Assembly (NCBI GenBank): GCA_964412555.1
Contig: CAYPPG010000038.1
Span: forward strand, 8,685 to 72,684
Length of the DNA: 64,000 nt
DNA from: CAYPPG01 sp964412555
GTDB lineage: Bacteria > Hinthialibacterota > Hinthialibacteria > Hinthialibacterales > Hinthialibacteraceae
Direction: 5' to 3'
Position 1 is the first letter of the stretch, and the number at the start of each line of letters is the position of its first letter. Positions 17,369-25,662 of the stretch are shown piece after piece. A model generated the notes under the pieces. It was not told where the DNA came from. It did not search any database and saw nothing but the letters and a program-made list of their open reading frames with translations. A program made the translations under genes and the position numbers.

Positions 17369-18402
17369 ATATGAACTCAACGCGATTAACCTGCGAAGAA
17401 GCCATTGAATTATTTGAGAAATGCGACTTGATGGCATTGGGTGAGCGCGCCCATATGATGCGGCTACAAAAAAACAACCCGGAAATCATCACATATGTTG
17501 TGGACCGAAACATCAATTATTCGAATATCTGTGCGGCAAGTTGTGATTTTTGTGCTTTTTATCGGACGATCCACGAAGAGGGTGGTTATGTTTTGACCGA
17601 TGATGAGATTTTCCAAAAAATCGGCGAACTTGCGCATGCCGGAGGCACACAGATTCTTTTGCAAGGCGGCCATCATCCCAAACTTCGAATCTCGTTTTAT
17701 TGTGATTTACTGCGTAAAATCAAGCAGCGGTTTCCTGTTGATCTTCATGCTTTTTCCGCCCCGGAGATCATTCACTTTTCCCGATTGAACAAAATGCCGG
17801 TTGCCGAGGTATTAAAGGAATTGCAAGCCTCGGGATTGGATACAATCCCCGGTGGTGGAGCGGAAATTTTGAGTGACCGTGTACGGAAAAAGATTACTCG
17901 GGGCAAATGTTCCACGGCTGAATGGTTATCCGTCCATGAAGAAGCTCATAAGCTGGGAATGCGCACTACTGCGACGATGATGTTCGGGCATATTGAGACC
18001 TATGAGGAGCGAGTCGAGCATTTTCATCATGTTCGTTCGCTCCAGGATCGGACGGGGGGTTTTACGGCTTTTATTCCGTGGACATTTCAGGGGCGTCATA
18101 CTCGAATGGAACATGTTCCTGAAGTCGGGGCGGTGGAATATTTAAAAACGTTAGCCATCAGCCGTATTTTTCTCGACAATGTACCCAATATCCAGGCATC
18201 ATTCATCACTCAAGGAAAGCAAGTCGGTCAAATGTCGTTGTTCTTCGGTGCGAACGATATGGGGGGAACGATGATGGAAGAAAATGTAGTCGCCGCGACC
18301 GGAATTCGAAATTGCAGCCATGAAAAAGAAGTGCGAAAATTGATAGAAGATGCCGGCTATATCCCTCAGAAGCGTAATACGCTTTATCAACACTTGAATT
18401 GA
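17365..18402 (+). CDS. mqnC: Cyclic dehypoxanthinyl futalosine synthase MqnC (radical SAM)
   Basis: 345 residues. Radical SAM Cys at 56, 60 and 63 (CAASCDFCAF), followed by the MqnC/MqnE family pattern YVLTDDEIFQKIGELAHAGGTQILLQGGHHP, AFSAPEIIHF, GLDTIPGGGAEILSDRVR and TATMMFGHIET. MqnC closes the ring in the futalosine route to menaquinone. Closeness to MqnC rather than MqnE is judged from GGHHP and SLFFGANDMGGTMMEENV. The GTG at 17365 overlaps the preceding stop and has AAGGA 12 bases upstream; ATG at 17371 is the alternative. No other mqn gene is in the window. Confidence 0.9.
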   Translation: MNMNSTRLTCEEAIELFEKCDLMALGERAHMMRLQKNNPEIITYVVDRNINYSNICAASCDFCAFYRTIHEEGGYVLTDDEIFQKIGELAHAGGTQILLQGGHHPKLRISFYCDLLRKIKQRFPVDLHAFSAPEIIHFSRLNKMPVAEVLKELQASGLDTIPGGGAEILSDRVRKKITRGKCSTAEWLSVHEEAHKLGMRTTATMMFGHIETYEERVEHFHHVRSLQDRTGGFTAFIPWTFQGRHTRMEHVPEVGAVEYLKTLAISRIFLDNVPNIQASFITQGKQVGQMSLFFGANDMGGTMMEENVVAATGIRNCSHEKEVRKLIEDAGYIPQKRNTLYQHLN

Positions 18403-18404
18403 TC

Positions 18405-18525
18405 TATTATGCAGACAGGATGTCTGCACCACAATGAATATTGATGTATTATGCAGACAGGATGTCTGCACCACAATGAATATTGATGTATTATGCAGAC
18501 AGGATGTCTGCACCACCATGAATTA
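18405..18525. repeat. Tandem 42-bp repeat carrying a hairpin (family copy 4)
   Basis: Nearly three copies of a 42-bp unit starting at 18405, 18447 and 18489. Each holds GCAGAC-AGGAT-GTCTGC followed by ACCAC and ATGAAT. The first two units are identical; the third differs slightly and is cut short at the pseudopilin stop codon (18523-18525). It fills the space between the convergent mqnC and pseudopilin genes. Confidence 0.9.
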
Positions 18526-19080
18526 TGGGCCGGTGCGCAGTAAATCTCCATTGCTGAGAAGACCGTTGCTTGCTTGGTAATACACTAAATCTTCTTTGAG
18601 ATTGGTTAAATTATCAAAATCCCGATCAGGTCCGAAACTGAACAAGAAATAGGTATCCGGATTCCCGTTGTGAACGCTGTAACCGAAATAGGTGAAATAC
18701 ACATAAGGATACGGGAATTCGGAAAACAACATCGCCAAGTTGGGATCGGGTTCTTCTTCGTATCCGTGAAAGGGATCGATTAGAATGCTGTTCATATACG
18801 AGACAGGAGTAGTGAGCGCCATTTGCAAAACGCGCTGATTGAACTTGATCATCGACGTTTCCGGATAATCATTCCCATCAAGTGGAAACACTTGATGGTC
18901 GACTTTATATGAATTCAGCGCAATCGAAATCGACCGTAAATCTGCTTTCACACGGGATATCTTGGCACGTATTTGAGCATTCTGAAAATTAGGGACAGCG
19001 ATGGCAGCTAGGATGCCAATGATGGCCACCACAATTAATAATTCGATCAGAGTGAATCCTTGTCCCTTTTCTAACAACAT
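18523..19080 (-). CDS. Type IV pilin-like/pseudopilin protein
   Basis: 185 residues. The prepilin leader MLLEKGQG is cut before FTLIELLIVVAIIGILAAIAVPNFQNAQ, the canonical N-methylation site and hydrophobic helix with Glu5. The globular part ends with FSFGPDRDFDN and SNGLLSNGDLLRTGP, a C-terminal pattern shared with the other two pilin-like proteins in this window. It follows the receiver-kinase gene by eight bases on the same strand, so it is the last gene of the peptide/signalling block. Whether it serves secretion, adhesion or the peptide system is not shown. Confidence 0.9.
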   Translation of the reverse strand: MLLEKGQGFTLIELLIVVAIIGILAAIAVPNFQNAQIRAKISRVKADLRSISIALNSYKVDHQVFPLDGNDYPETSMIKFNQRVLQMALTTPVSYMNSILIDPFHGYEEEPDPNLAMLFSEFPYPYVYFTYFGYSVHNGNPDTYFLFSFGPDRDFDNLTNLKEDLVYYQASNGLLSNGDLLRTGP

Positions 19081-19088
19081 TGATTATC

Positions 19089-20162
19089 TTAATAAACTAG
19101 ATTATGAAATAGAGGTAGAAAAATGATCGCGGTCGTGCCAACAAAATGTTCGCTTTCGAATCTCAGTTCTCCACCCAATTGATCGATAATACGTTTAACA
19201 ACATAGAGTCCGAGTCCCACTCCATTTCGTTTTGTGGTAAAAAACGGATCGAATACTTTGGGGAAATTTTCGTTCGAAATTCCTTCTCCGGTATCCGATA
19301 TCATAATCGATAGGTAACTATTCGAAACAAAGTTGGAGGTGATCGTCAGAGTTCCACCGGTCAATTGCATCGCTTCCAAAGAATTCAAAATCAAATTCAA
19401 TAATGCCTGCAGCAATAAATCTGAAACAGTTTCACATTGAGGAAGTTTCGGACATAACTGAATCTTGCACTCACAAGGAATCTTCATTCGGGCATAAGCC
19501 AAATCGAATGCGGATCGAATCACTTCGTTGACATTGGTTTTCGACCACACCAATTTATACGGACGGGTGGCGGTCATAAACTGATTTGTGAGATTGGATA
19601 TGGTTTTGGCCGAACTGAGCGCCTTTTGAATCAAACGAACATCTTCTTCATCCTTTCTGCGAAAACGGGTTCCCCATATATTTAAATAGCCGATGATGGT
19701 GGTTAAATAGCTGTTGATTTCATGAACCAGAGGCAAGGCGAAGTCCGCCGTGATTACCATTTTTTGGTAATTGTATAATTCCCGCATGTAATCATAGTCC
19801 GGATCGAGAATATGTTTGATCGTAAATTGCAATAACGAAGGATCAACCGGTTTCACCAACAACTGATTAACCTTTTCTTTTTTTAAATACTGATCCACTA
19901 TCTCGCTGCTCGGATAGGCAGTAATCACTACGATCGGCTTGGTAAATCCTTGTTGATTCACGGTTTTTATACAATCAAATCCGGTGCCATCGGGTAATTG
20001 ATGATCCAAAAGGAGCAGATCGATGTTATGGGTTTCGAGTATTTTCTGAGCTTCTTTTATACTCGATCCGATATGGATGGCATAATCTCCTTTGCATACG
20101 GCTTTATAAGCACGCTGAGTTGCGATATCATCTTCGATCAGGAGTATCGATTTTTCAGACAT
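19089..20162 (-). CDS. Receiver-histidine kinase hybrid
   Basis: 357 residues, soluble. A CheY-like receiver comes first (IEDD 9-12, phosphoacceptor Asp53 in LLLLDHQLPDGTG, Lys104 in LLVKPVD). A histidine kinase core follows: His147 in LPLVHEINSYLTTIIG, then the ATPase domain with LNLILNSLEAM, SDTGEGIS and GVGLGLYVVKRI. The receiver-first order suggests that the kinase is controlled by phosphorylation, as in a relay. The ATG at 20162 is chosen; a TTG eight codons upstream extends the frame. It is separated from the upstream receiver gene by about 200 bases, the largest gap in the block. Confidence 0.9.
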   Translation of the reverse strand: MSEKSILLIEDDIATQRAYKAVCKGDYAIHIGSSIKEAQKILETHNIDLLLLDHQLPDGTGFDCIKTVNQQGFTKPIVVITAYPSSEIVDQYLKKEKVNQLLVKPVDPSLLQFTIKHILDPDYDYMRELYNYQKMVITADFALPLVHEINSYLTTIIGYLNIWGTRFRRKDEEDVRLIQKALSSAKTISNLTNQFMTATRPYKLVWSKTNVNEVIRSAFDLAYARMKIPCECKIQLCPKLPQCETVSDLLLQALLNLILNSLEAMQLTGGTLTITSNFVSNSYLSIMISDTGEGISNENFPKVFDPFFTTKRNGVGLGLYVVKRIIDQLGGELRFESEHFVGTTAIIFLPLFHNLVY

Positions 20163-20197
20163 GACACACACATCCTTAACTGACAAAAATAACCATC

Positions 20198-20383
20198 ATG
20201 AAACGAAATTTGATCCCCCACCCACTCAAAAAAGAACAACTTGAAGCAGAGATATTACGGCGAATCGAAGAAACGTTGAATACCCAGTTTTCCAATTCTG
20301 AAAAACTTGATTCTCTTGTGTTCATTTGTGAAAACTACAAAATCCTACGCGATCTCACCGAGCAAGATCCCTATGATGAATAG
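20198..20383 (+). CDS. Possible small hydrophilic protein
   Basis: 61 codons on the plus strand in the gap between two minus-strand signalling genes, overlapping the end of the receiver gene by 13 bases. The predicted product is helical and charged (KKEQLEAEILRRIEETL), which looks protein-like, but there is no good ribosome-binding site and no recognised family. It may be chance. Confidence 0.3.
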   Translation: MKRNLIPHPLKKEQLEAEILRRIEETLNTQFSNSEKLDSLVFICENYKILRDLTEQDPYDE

Positions 20384-20784
20384 GAAAGTTGCTGTTCCAT
20401 TATTTGACCCTCTTGCCAGATTGTTTTATTGACTGTTTCCAGTAACGAGTCCGGATCTATCGGTTTTAAGATATAATCATTTGCGCCCAATTTCATTGCG
20501 CGGACGGCAGTTTTCGCATCATTATATCCTGTGATGATGATTATGGGAATGTGTGGATTCGACCGGCGAAGGGTTTCCAGAACATGAAAACCCATTTCAC
20601 AATCCGGCAAACCCAAATCCAATAAATAGAGATGGGGGTTTTCGCCATCATTCATCACGAGCTGATCATTTTTGAATTGAATCCATTTCACGTTGTAATT
20701 GCTTCCCAAAACAGCCCGCAATGATCGAAATGAGGATTCGCTGTCTTCGATTATGGCAATTTCAGGCGTATCCATCTTTTCCAC
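20371..20784 (-). CDS. Stand-alone response-regulator receiver domain
   Basis: About 137 residues consisting only of a receiver fold: IEDSESS near the N-terminus, the phosphoacceptor Asp in YLLDLGLPD (residue 56), IITGY and DYILKPID with the conserved Lys. No output domain. It starts 12 bases after the CACHE kinase gene, with AAAGG upstream of a GTG at 20784; ATG at 20775 is the alternative. It probably passes phosphate between the CACHE kinase and the other regulators of this block. Confidence 0.88.
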   Translation of the reverse strand: MEKMDTPEIAIIEDSESSFRSLRAVLGSNYNVKWIQFKNDQLVMNDGENPHLYLLDLGLPDCEMGFHVLETLRRSNPHIPIIIITGYNDAKTAVRAMKLGANDYILKPIDPDSLLETVNKTIWQEGQIMEQQLSYSS

Positions 20785-20796
20785 TTTACCTTTCCC

Positions 20797-22548
20797 TCAT
20801 GCTATTTGTTTTTCCGTTATCGGAAATGTTATTTTGAATGTGGTTCCATATTCATTTGTGGATTCCACTTCGATGGTGGCATTGTGTTCTTCGATGATTC
20901 TGTGACAAATTGCCAATCCCAATCCTGAGCCTCTGCGTTTGGTTGTCGCAAAAGGTTCGAACAACTGATTCTTTATCTCGTCAGGGATTCCACTTCCGTT
21001 ATCTTGTATCCGAACGTGAACACAAGGGGTTCTTTGGGAATCATCGAACTGGATGGAGCAGGTTATTTCTCCCCCTTCTTCGGATAAGGCTTCGTACGCA
21101 TTTTTTACGAGATTGAGGATCACCTGGCGTATTTTCTTTTCATCCATTTTCAGCAACGGAATATCGGGGGCCGGATTGAATCGGACTTTTACATTTTTTT
21201 CGGTGATCCCGGCTTCAAAAAAGTAAACCGTATCGGAGAGTAATTCATTGATGTCTTTCCAATCCAATTCCGGAGGACGCGGTCTGGCGAAATCCAAGAA
21301 TTCGTCCAGAATTCCATTCAATCGTCTCAGTTCATTGGGGACGACTTCGTCGAATTCATGCAGGAAGTCGAGATTGCCGCGGTCGACTTGTTTTTTCAAC
21401 GGAAGAGAGAGCGAAACGATACTGGATAAAGGATTGCGAATCTCATGAGCCACGACGGACGCCATGGTACCCAGTGCTGCCAAGCGGTCCGCCCGGCGCA
21501 GTTTATCCAATGTCACCTGCAGTTCCGAGGCCATTTGATTGAAATGGCTGGTAAGGTCGGTGACTTCTTGGATATTGGAATTCAAATCGAGTTGCACGGA
21601 AAAATCTCCATGAGCGACTTTACGTGTTCCTTGGCTTAATTCCTTGATCGGAGCCGAGATTTTGGCAGACACCGGTTTGGTCGAATACCAAAGGATCAAA
21701 GCAAGAACGATCGTGATCAGCAGGGAATAGATCAGTGACTTTGTCGCGCCAGCATAGGCTTCCCGTTTATCCATCATGACGATCAACCACCATCTTGCCG
21801 TATCTATATAACTTGCACTAGCAAATGTTGTGCCGATATCTGTAAATGTATACTCTTCCGGCTGCTGAGGAGACCAATCGACAGGCAGTGTTTCCTGTTC
21901 GAATACTTTTTGCAAATCGGCATGGCCGATGATGACAAAGGATTGATCCACTAAAACCCCTCTTCCGGTGTTTCCGAAGGAAATTCCGCCGGGCATAGTC
22001 GGATCGAACAGATGCCAAAATCCGCGTAAAGACACTTTTGACAAAAGAATTCCCGTCATCTTCCCGTGTCGATAGACGGGAACCAGGATTTTGACGATAG
22101 GAATTTGTTTGCCGGTTTCGAGATACACGTCGGAAATGATCTCCTTTTGTCCGCTGAATTCCACAGAGGCCAATTCATCGGAACGATCGAGAATTTTCCT
22201 ATCGGGTCTAGATGAAGCAATTTCCATGCCATCTGTTTGAAGCAAGGTAATTTCTTCGAAATGATTGGGGTTGTTGCGGACCAAGGTTTCGAAATAATAA
22301 TCCATTTGATCCTGCGGCACCTGGCGGGAACCGGTATATTCGATGGCGGTCTGCAGAATATCCAATGTTTGATTCAAATAGGCTTCGATCGAATTGGAGG
22401 CCTGTTGCGCGATGTTCTTCAATCCGCTGGCAATTGTATTGATTTGTGAACGCCAGGCAATATACCCGACAGTGGTCCCGACCAGAAAAACCGAAAGCAA
22501 GACCAACCATAAGGTCTTACGGAGGAGTAATTTTTGCAAGGGGATCAT
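20797..22548 (-). CDS. Membrane sensor histidine kinase (CACHE-HAMP-HisKA-HATPase)
   Basis: 583 residues. Membrane segments at about 12-32 and 271-290 enclose a periplasmic region of about 235 residues with double-CACHE-like features (YFETLVRNNPNHFEEITLLQTDG, GKQIPIVKILVPVY, ISFGNTGRGVLVD). HAMP at about 291-343, phosphoacceptor His368 in VVAHEIRNPLSS, then NLVKNAYEAL, DNGSGIPDEI and GSGLGLAICHRI. The kinase core resembles NtrB-type partners of NtrC-class regulators. It starts 15 bases after the solute-binding protein gene, which suggests that the binding protein presents ligand to this sensor domain. No transport permease is nearby. Confidence 0.93.
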   Translation of the reverse strand: MIPLQKLLLRKTLWLVLLSVFLVGTTVGYIAWRSQINTIASGLKNIAQQASNSIEAYLNQTLDILQTAIEYTGSRQVPQDQMDYYFETLVRNNPNHFEEITLLQTDGMEIASSRPDRKILDRSDELASVEFSGQKEIISDVYLETGKQIPIVKILVPVYRHGKMTGILLSKVSLRGFWHLFDPTMPGGISFGNTGRGVLVDQSFVIIGHADLQKVFEQETLPVDWSPQQPEEYTFTDIGTTFASASYIDTARWWLIVMMDKREAYAGATKSLIYSLLITIVLALILWYSTKPVSAKISAPIKELSQGTRKVAHGDFSVQLDLNSNIQEVTDLTSHFNQMASELQVTLDKLRRADRLAALGTMASVVAHEIRNPLSSIVSLSLPLKKQVDRGNLDFLHEFDEVVPNELRRLNGILDEFLDFARPRPPELDWKDINELLSDTVYFFEAGITEKNVKVRFNPAPDIPLLKMDEKKIRQVILNLVKNAYEALSEEGGEITCSIQFDDSQRTPCVHVRIQDNGSGIPDEIKNQLFEPFATTKRRGSGLGLAICHRIIEEHNATIEVESTNEYGTTFKITFPITEKQIA

Positions 22549-22563
22549 GGAATCGTAATCTTT

Positions 22564-24117
22564 TCAATTCTCTGAAATTTTCCATTGGTAAACCAATTCG
22601 TATAAAGCATACGGTTGTGGCAGTGAAATTTCAAACCGTTTGGAACTTAAAAGATACCGGTATTGATAAAATAAAATGACGCAAGGGGGATCTTCGGCGA
22701 ATGTTCGTAAAATTTTGGAATAAATGGGATAACGAGCTTCTATATCGAATTCCGAACGTAATTCTTCCAAATACCGGTCGACTTGCTTGTTCGAATAGTG
22801 CCAATAATTCATTCCCTCTTTACTGTCGATGCTGGAGGAATGCCAAAAAGAGTATAAACGGTCCGGGGATGGTTCTGCGGAAAGAGGCGTAAAAGTGGCA
22901 TCGAAATTCCCTTGTTGAAGCCGTTCATAAATCTCTTCCGTTGATGCCCATTCGATTTCCATATTGATCCCTACATCATTCAATTGATCGCGTAAAAGTA
23001 AGGCCGGGATTTCAACCAAGGAATTATTTTCTTCACATAAAAGGGTAAAATGGAATTCAATTCCTATTTCATTGCAAAGACGGCCTTTTTCATCTTTTGT
23101 CCAACCAGATTCTTCAAACAAACGCAAGCATTCTTTTTCAGAAAACTCATATAGTTTCGGAAATAAATTAATCTTTTCCTCAATGGGATGAAATGGAGAT
23201 TTTGCAATAATACCTTGATTATTCAATCCTTTTTTTACCAACTCATGTCGATCAGAAATATATGATATCGCTTGGCGAATCTTTGGATTTGCAAATTTAC
23301 CTTTCTGTTGATTGAAGAGAAAGACATAACAATAAGGAAAAACGAATTCTTTTACATTGTACTGATTCGCTTTTTCCACTAATTGAATATCTTCCGGTGA
23401 AAGCCAAGGCGAACCACAAAAGTCAATTTCATTAATAATCAAAGACTTCAATAAATCTTGTGTTGTTTCATAAAAGCGAAAAATCAAATACTCAGGTCCA
23501 CTGTGCGGTAGGTAATAATTTTCATTTTTCCGGAGCCTGACTTGTTTATCCACTACAGAATCGAATATGTATTGTCCACAACCTACCGGTACTGTTTTTT
23601 GCGAAGAATGTTCTTTTTTGAATTTGACTATTGGACAACGCGTCAAGCTGCTTAAATCAGTGGCATTCTTTTGTGTGAAACGAACATCGATTTTAAAATC
23701 GTCAAGCGAATGAATCGATTTTACATCACTAACCAATGTTGAAAACATCACATTCTCATTGTTATTTCTTGCATATTCGAACGTGTTCACCACATCTGAA
23801 GCCGATAAGATGCTTCCATCTTGAAAGTGTACATCCTGTCGAAGATTAACGATAATCCCTTCCAATCCTGGAGTATAAGATTCAGCTATTTTTGGAATCA
23901 GTTGTTCATCCAATTGATCGACAAACAACGAGTCATACATACAGGCAATGATATATATTGATCCTTTAAGAGAGGGTTGAAATGGATCAAATGTATTGGG
24001 GATTGTTCCGACTTCTCCGATGATAAATTTTTGCTCTCTTTTTGAACAACAAATGATGGTTAAAATGAAAAGCCCCAAAAATACACAACGAAAAATACAA
24101 CGGCAAAAAATGGACAT
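22564..24117 (-). CDS. Family 5 extracellular solute-binding protein (oligopeptide-binding type)
   Basis: 517 residues. An N-terminal hydrophobic segment ends in IICCS, an atypical lipobox with Cys at about 23-24. The mature protein has the OppA/DppA-like pattern: NTFDPF, ACMYDSLFV, PKIAESYTPG, RQDVHFQDGSILSASDVVNTFEYAR (about 92-116), PKIRQAISYISDRHELV and LLRDQLNDVGINMEIEWAS. The family binds di- or oligopeptides and some other solutes. No permease or ATPase gene is in the block; instead a sensor kinase gene follows 15 bases later and a 23-codon gene plus peptide maturase precede it. I infer a receptor for a peptide-derived signal. Its AGGTGG ribosome-binding site is locked in a hairpin. 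Confidence 0.9.
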   Translation of the reverse strand: MSIFCRCIFRCVFLGLFILTIICCSKREQKFIIGEVGTIPNTFDPFQPSLKGSIYIIACMYDSLFVDQLDEQLIPKIAESYTPGLEGIIVNLRQDVHFQDGSILSASDVVNTFEYARNNNENVMFSTLVSDVKSIHSLDDFKIDVRFTQKNATDLSSLTRCPIVKFKKEHSSQKTVPVGCGQYIFDSVVDKQVRLRKNENYYLPHSGPEYLIFRFYETTQDLLKSLIINEIDFCGSPWLSPEDIQLVEKANQYNVKEFVFPYCYVFLFNQQKGKFANPKIRQAISYISDRHELVKKGLNNQGIIAKSPFHPIEEKINLFPKLYEFSEKECLRLFEESGWTKDEKGRLCNEIGIEFHFTLLCEENNSLVEIPALLLRDQLNDVGINMEIEWASTEEIYERLQQGNFDATFTPLSAEPSPDRLYSFWHSSSIDSKEGMNYWHYSNKQVDRYLEELRSEFDIEARYPIYSKILRTFAEDPPCVILFYQYRYLLSSKRFEISLPQPYALYELVYQWKISEN

Positions 24118-24121
24118 ATAC

Positions 24122-24170
24122 CCACCTGGTTTATCGTTTATTCAGTGTATTTTAACGCTAAACCAGGTGG
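24122..24170 (-). promoter_or_regulatory. Hairpin occluding the solute-binding protein ribosome-binding site
   Basis: Perfect 12-bp inverted repeat CCACCTGGTTTA / TAAACCAGGTGG with 25 bases between; an inner CGTT/AACG pair extends it after one mismatch. On the minus-strand transcript the 3' arm contains AGGTGG, the ribosome-binding site four bases before the ATG at 24117. A second small inverted repeat, TGTCC-N6-GGACA (24178-24193), lies between this hairpin and the stop of the 23-codon gene. The arrangement fits translational control or unequal expression of peptide and binding protein. Confidence 0.7.
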
Positions 24171-24198
24171 TATATAATGTCCATTCAGGGACAAATAG

Positions 24199-24270
24199 CT
24201 AGGCAATGTAAAACGGGCAAAGGTTACCAATGTCAGTATCGGGATCGGCTTTGATAATTTTGATATCCAT
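24199..24270 (-). CDS. 23-residue putative RiPP precursor peptide
   Basis: A complete short gene: ATG at 24270, TAG at 24199-24201, preceded by an exceptionally strong AAGGAGAAGGAG ribosome-binding site. The product begins MDIKIIKADP and ends NLCPFYIA, with a single Cys at residue 18 followed by Pro and three aromatic or aliphatic residues. It lies 27 bases after the stop of a radical SAM/SPASM maturase and on the same strand. Radical SAM maturases of the SPASM type modify small peptides encoded next to them (PqqA, MftA, sactipeptide precursors), and 23 residues is close to PqqA size. I do not recognise a known precursor family. The modification and the final product are unknown; too short for conventional gene callers. 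Confidence 0.72.
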   Translation of the reverse strand: MDIKIIKADPDTDIGNLCPFYIA

Positions 24271-24297
24271 GGTGCTCCTTCTCCTTTCATTAAATTA

Positions 24298-25602
24298 TTA
24301 AATCGAAAGAATTCGAACGAATTCTTTAGCTGTCCGTTCAAAATATTCGTCTTCACACGCGATGCTCTCGTCGTCGTTGTTTTCCAGGTAGGCGGAATGA
24401 CGACAGCCTCCGGCGCAAATCGGCATGTATTTGCAGCTTTTGCATTGTTCGTGTATGTTCAAATTGCGGTATGCTTTTTGAGAATTTCCGACTCCGGAAT
24501 TGACATGACCGATGGCGAAGTCCGGCCGTCCGACGAAACCGGGGCATTTGTAGAGCACACCGGTGGGGTCAATGACATAACTGTGATATTGCAGAGCCTG
24601 GCAGGGGCCGAGGGCGGTCTGATCGGCGACATTGAAGCCCAGGTTTTTCGCATATTCAGACAACTCGATCATGCCGCGGTAATCGGCTTCGGACATACGG
24701 CAGATCGTGCATTGTTGGGAAATGGCAGAAGCGATCTTTTCGGAAATGGTCGAAAGGATCGGCTTGGGGTGGACTGATTTCAATTTTCGATGCAATCCCA
24801 GAGCATGAAGATGATCATAAAGATTTTTGATGCTTTCATAGTTGGCGGAATCGAAATTCGATCCGATGGTGACTTGTAGCCCTTGTTCCACTGCATAAAG
24901 AACATTGTCTACGATGGTTGAAAAGGTGCCTTTCCCCCCTAGAGTCGGCCGTTTGGCGTCATGATCTACGCCAAATCCATCCAAGGTAACCTTTACGTGT
25001 GTGATCCCGTTCCGGACAAGCCTGTCCGTTTCTTCCGGAACCATGAGGACGCCATTGGTGATCAAACGCAACGTTGTTCGTAAAGAATGCTCTTCGGTCA
25101 AGGCTTGTGCCGCCTTGGCGAGAAAGTACATTTCTTCTTTATTCAAAAGCGGTTCGCCGCCATAAAACGTGATATTGAGATTGGTTGAAGAATCTTTTTC
25201 CTGCAATTCTTTTAACCAATCGGCAATTTTTTGAGTCAAAGAGCGTTTCAGAAAAATACGATCCTTCACTCCGTTTTCCACGCAGTATGGGCACGCTAGA
25301 TTACAAGAATAGGTAGTCAGCACGGTTAGGTGAATCAGGCTTTTATCCGTGCGTACCCGCCGATACCATTCCGATCCTTTTCTGAATTCGTCTTCGTTCT
25401 CCTCCACCAAGACACCGATTTCTTTCAACTGCTGGAGAGCGTTTTGCTCCTCTGAGGAAAGCGATTGCTGCCTTTGGGGATTTTTCATCACATCCAGGCC
25501 AGTCTCATTTACTTGCACAACGCTTCGGCTCAATGTGTTATAGAGAAGCGTTTTGCCGTTAATAGGCACTTGGAGTGTATATTCAGATAATCGGTATGAC
25601 AT
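24298..25602 (-). CDS. Radical SAM/SPASM peptide maturase
   Basis: 434 residues. The N-terminal part (about 1-85), with LLYNTLSRSVVQVNETG, resembles the leading domain of SPASM peptide maturases and may bind the precursor. The radical SAM core carries Cys100, Cys104 and Cys107 (SCNLACPYC), GGEP at 148-151 and VKVTLDG. The C-terminal SPASM region has Cys298, Cys301, Cys334, Cys353, then CKSCKYMPICAGGC (387-400) and Cys416, enough for two auxiliary iron-sulfur clusters. It would use SAM radicals to crosslink or epimerise a peptide; the 23-codon gene directly downstream is the evident substrate. Similar in layout to geopeptide- or sactipeptide-type maturases; the subfamily is not settled. A sigma-54-like promoter lies upstream. 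Confidence 0.93.
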   Translation of the reverse strand: MSYRLSEYTLQVPINGKTLLYNTLSRSVVQVNETGLDVMKNPQRQQSLSSEEQNALQQLKEIGVLVEENEDEFRKGSEWYRRVRTDKSLIHLTVLTTYSCNLACPYCVENGVKDRIFLKRSLTQKIADWLKELQEKDSSTNLNITFYGGEPLLNKEEMYFLAKAAQALTEEHSLRTTLRLITNGVLMVPEETDRLVRNGITHVKVTLDGFGVDHDAKRPTLGGKGTFSTIVDNVLYAVEQGLQVTIGSNFDSANYESIKNLYDHLHALGLHRKLKSVHPKPILSTISEKIASAISQQCTICRMSEADYRGMIELSEYAKNLGFNVADQTALGPCQALQYHSYVIDPTGVLYKCPGFVGRPDFAIGHVNSGVGNSQKAYRNLNIHEQCKSCKYMPICAGGCRHSAYLENNDDESIACEDEYFERTAKEFVRILSI

Positions 25603-25646
25603 TGGCTTCCTGATTGCATAAAATTAATCATTCCCTATTTACTTAT

Positions 25647-25662
25647 ATCAATGAGAGTGCCA
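25647..25662 (-). promoter_or_regulatory. Near-consensus sigma-54 (-24/-12) promoter of the maturase block
   Basis: On the minus strand TGGCAC (25662-25657), five bases, then TTGAT (25651-25647). The -24 element is perfect and the spacing is right; the -12 element has GA for the usual GC. Transcription would start about 33 bases before the maturase ATG at 25602. An NtrC-class activator gene lies upstream on the same strand, which supports the reading. Confidence 0.5.

Noticed and set aside
18199..18519. Minus-strand frame with the repeated VVQTSCLHN motif
   Set aside because: The repeats arise because the 42-bp DNA unit is a multiple of three; the rest is antisense to mqnC.
22564..24117. Ordinary peptide ABC importer
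   Set aside because: No permease or ATPase gene on either side; the binding protein is followed by a sensor kinase, so a sensing role is preferred.
24138..24356. 72-codon frame across the maturase end and the hairpin
   Set aside because: It overlaps the maturase and reads the region in another frame than the 23-codon gene, which alone has a strong ribosome-binding site.
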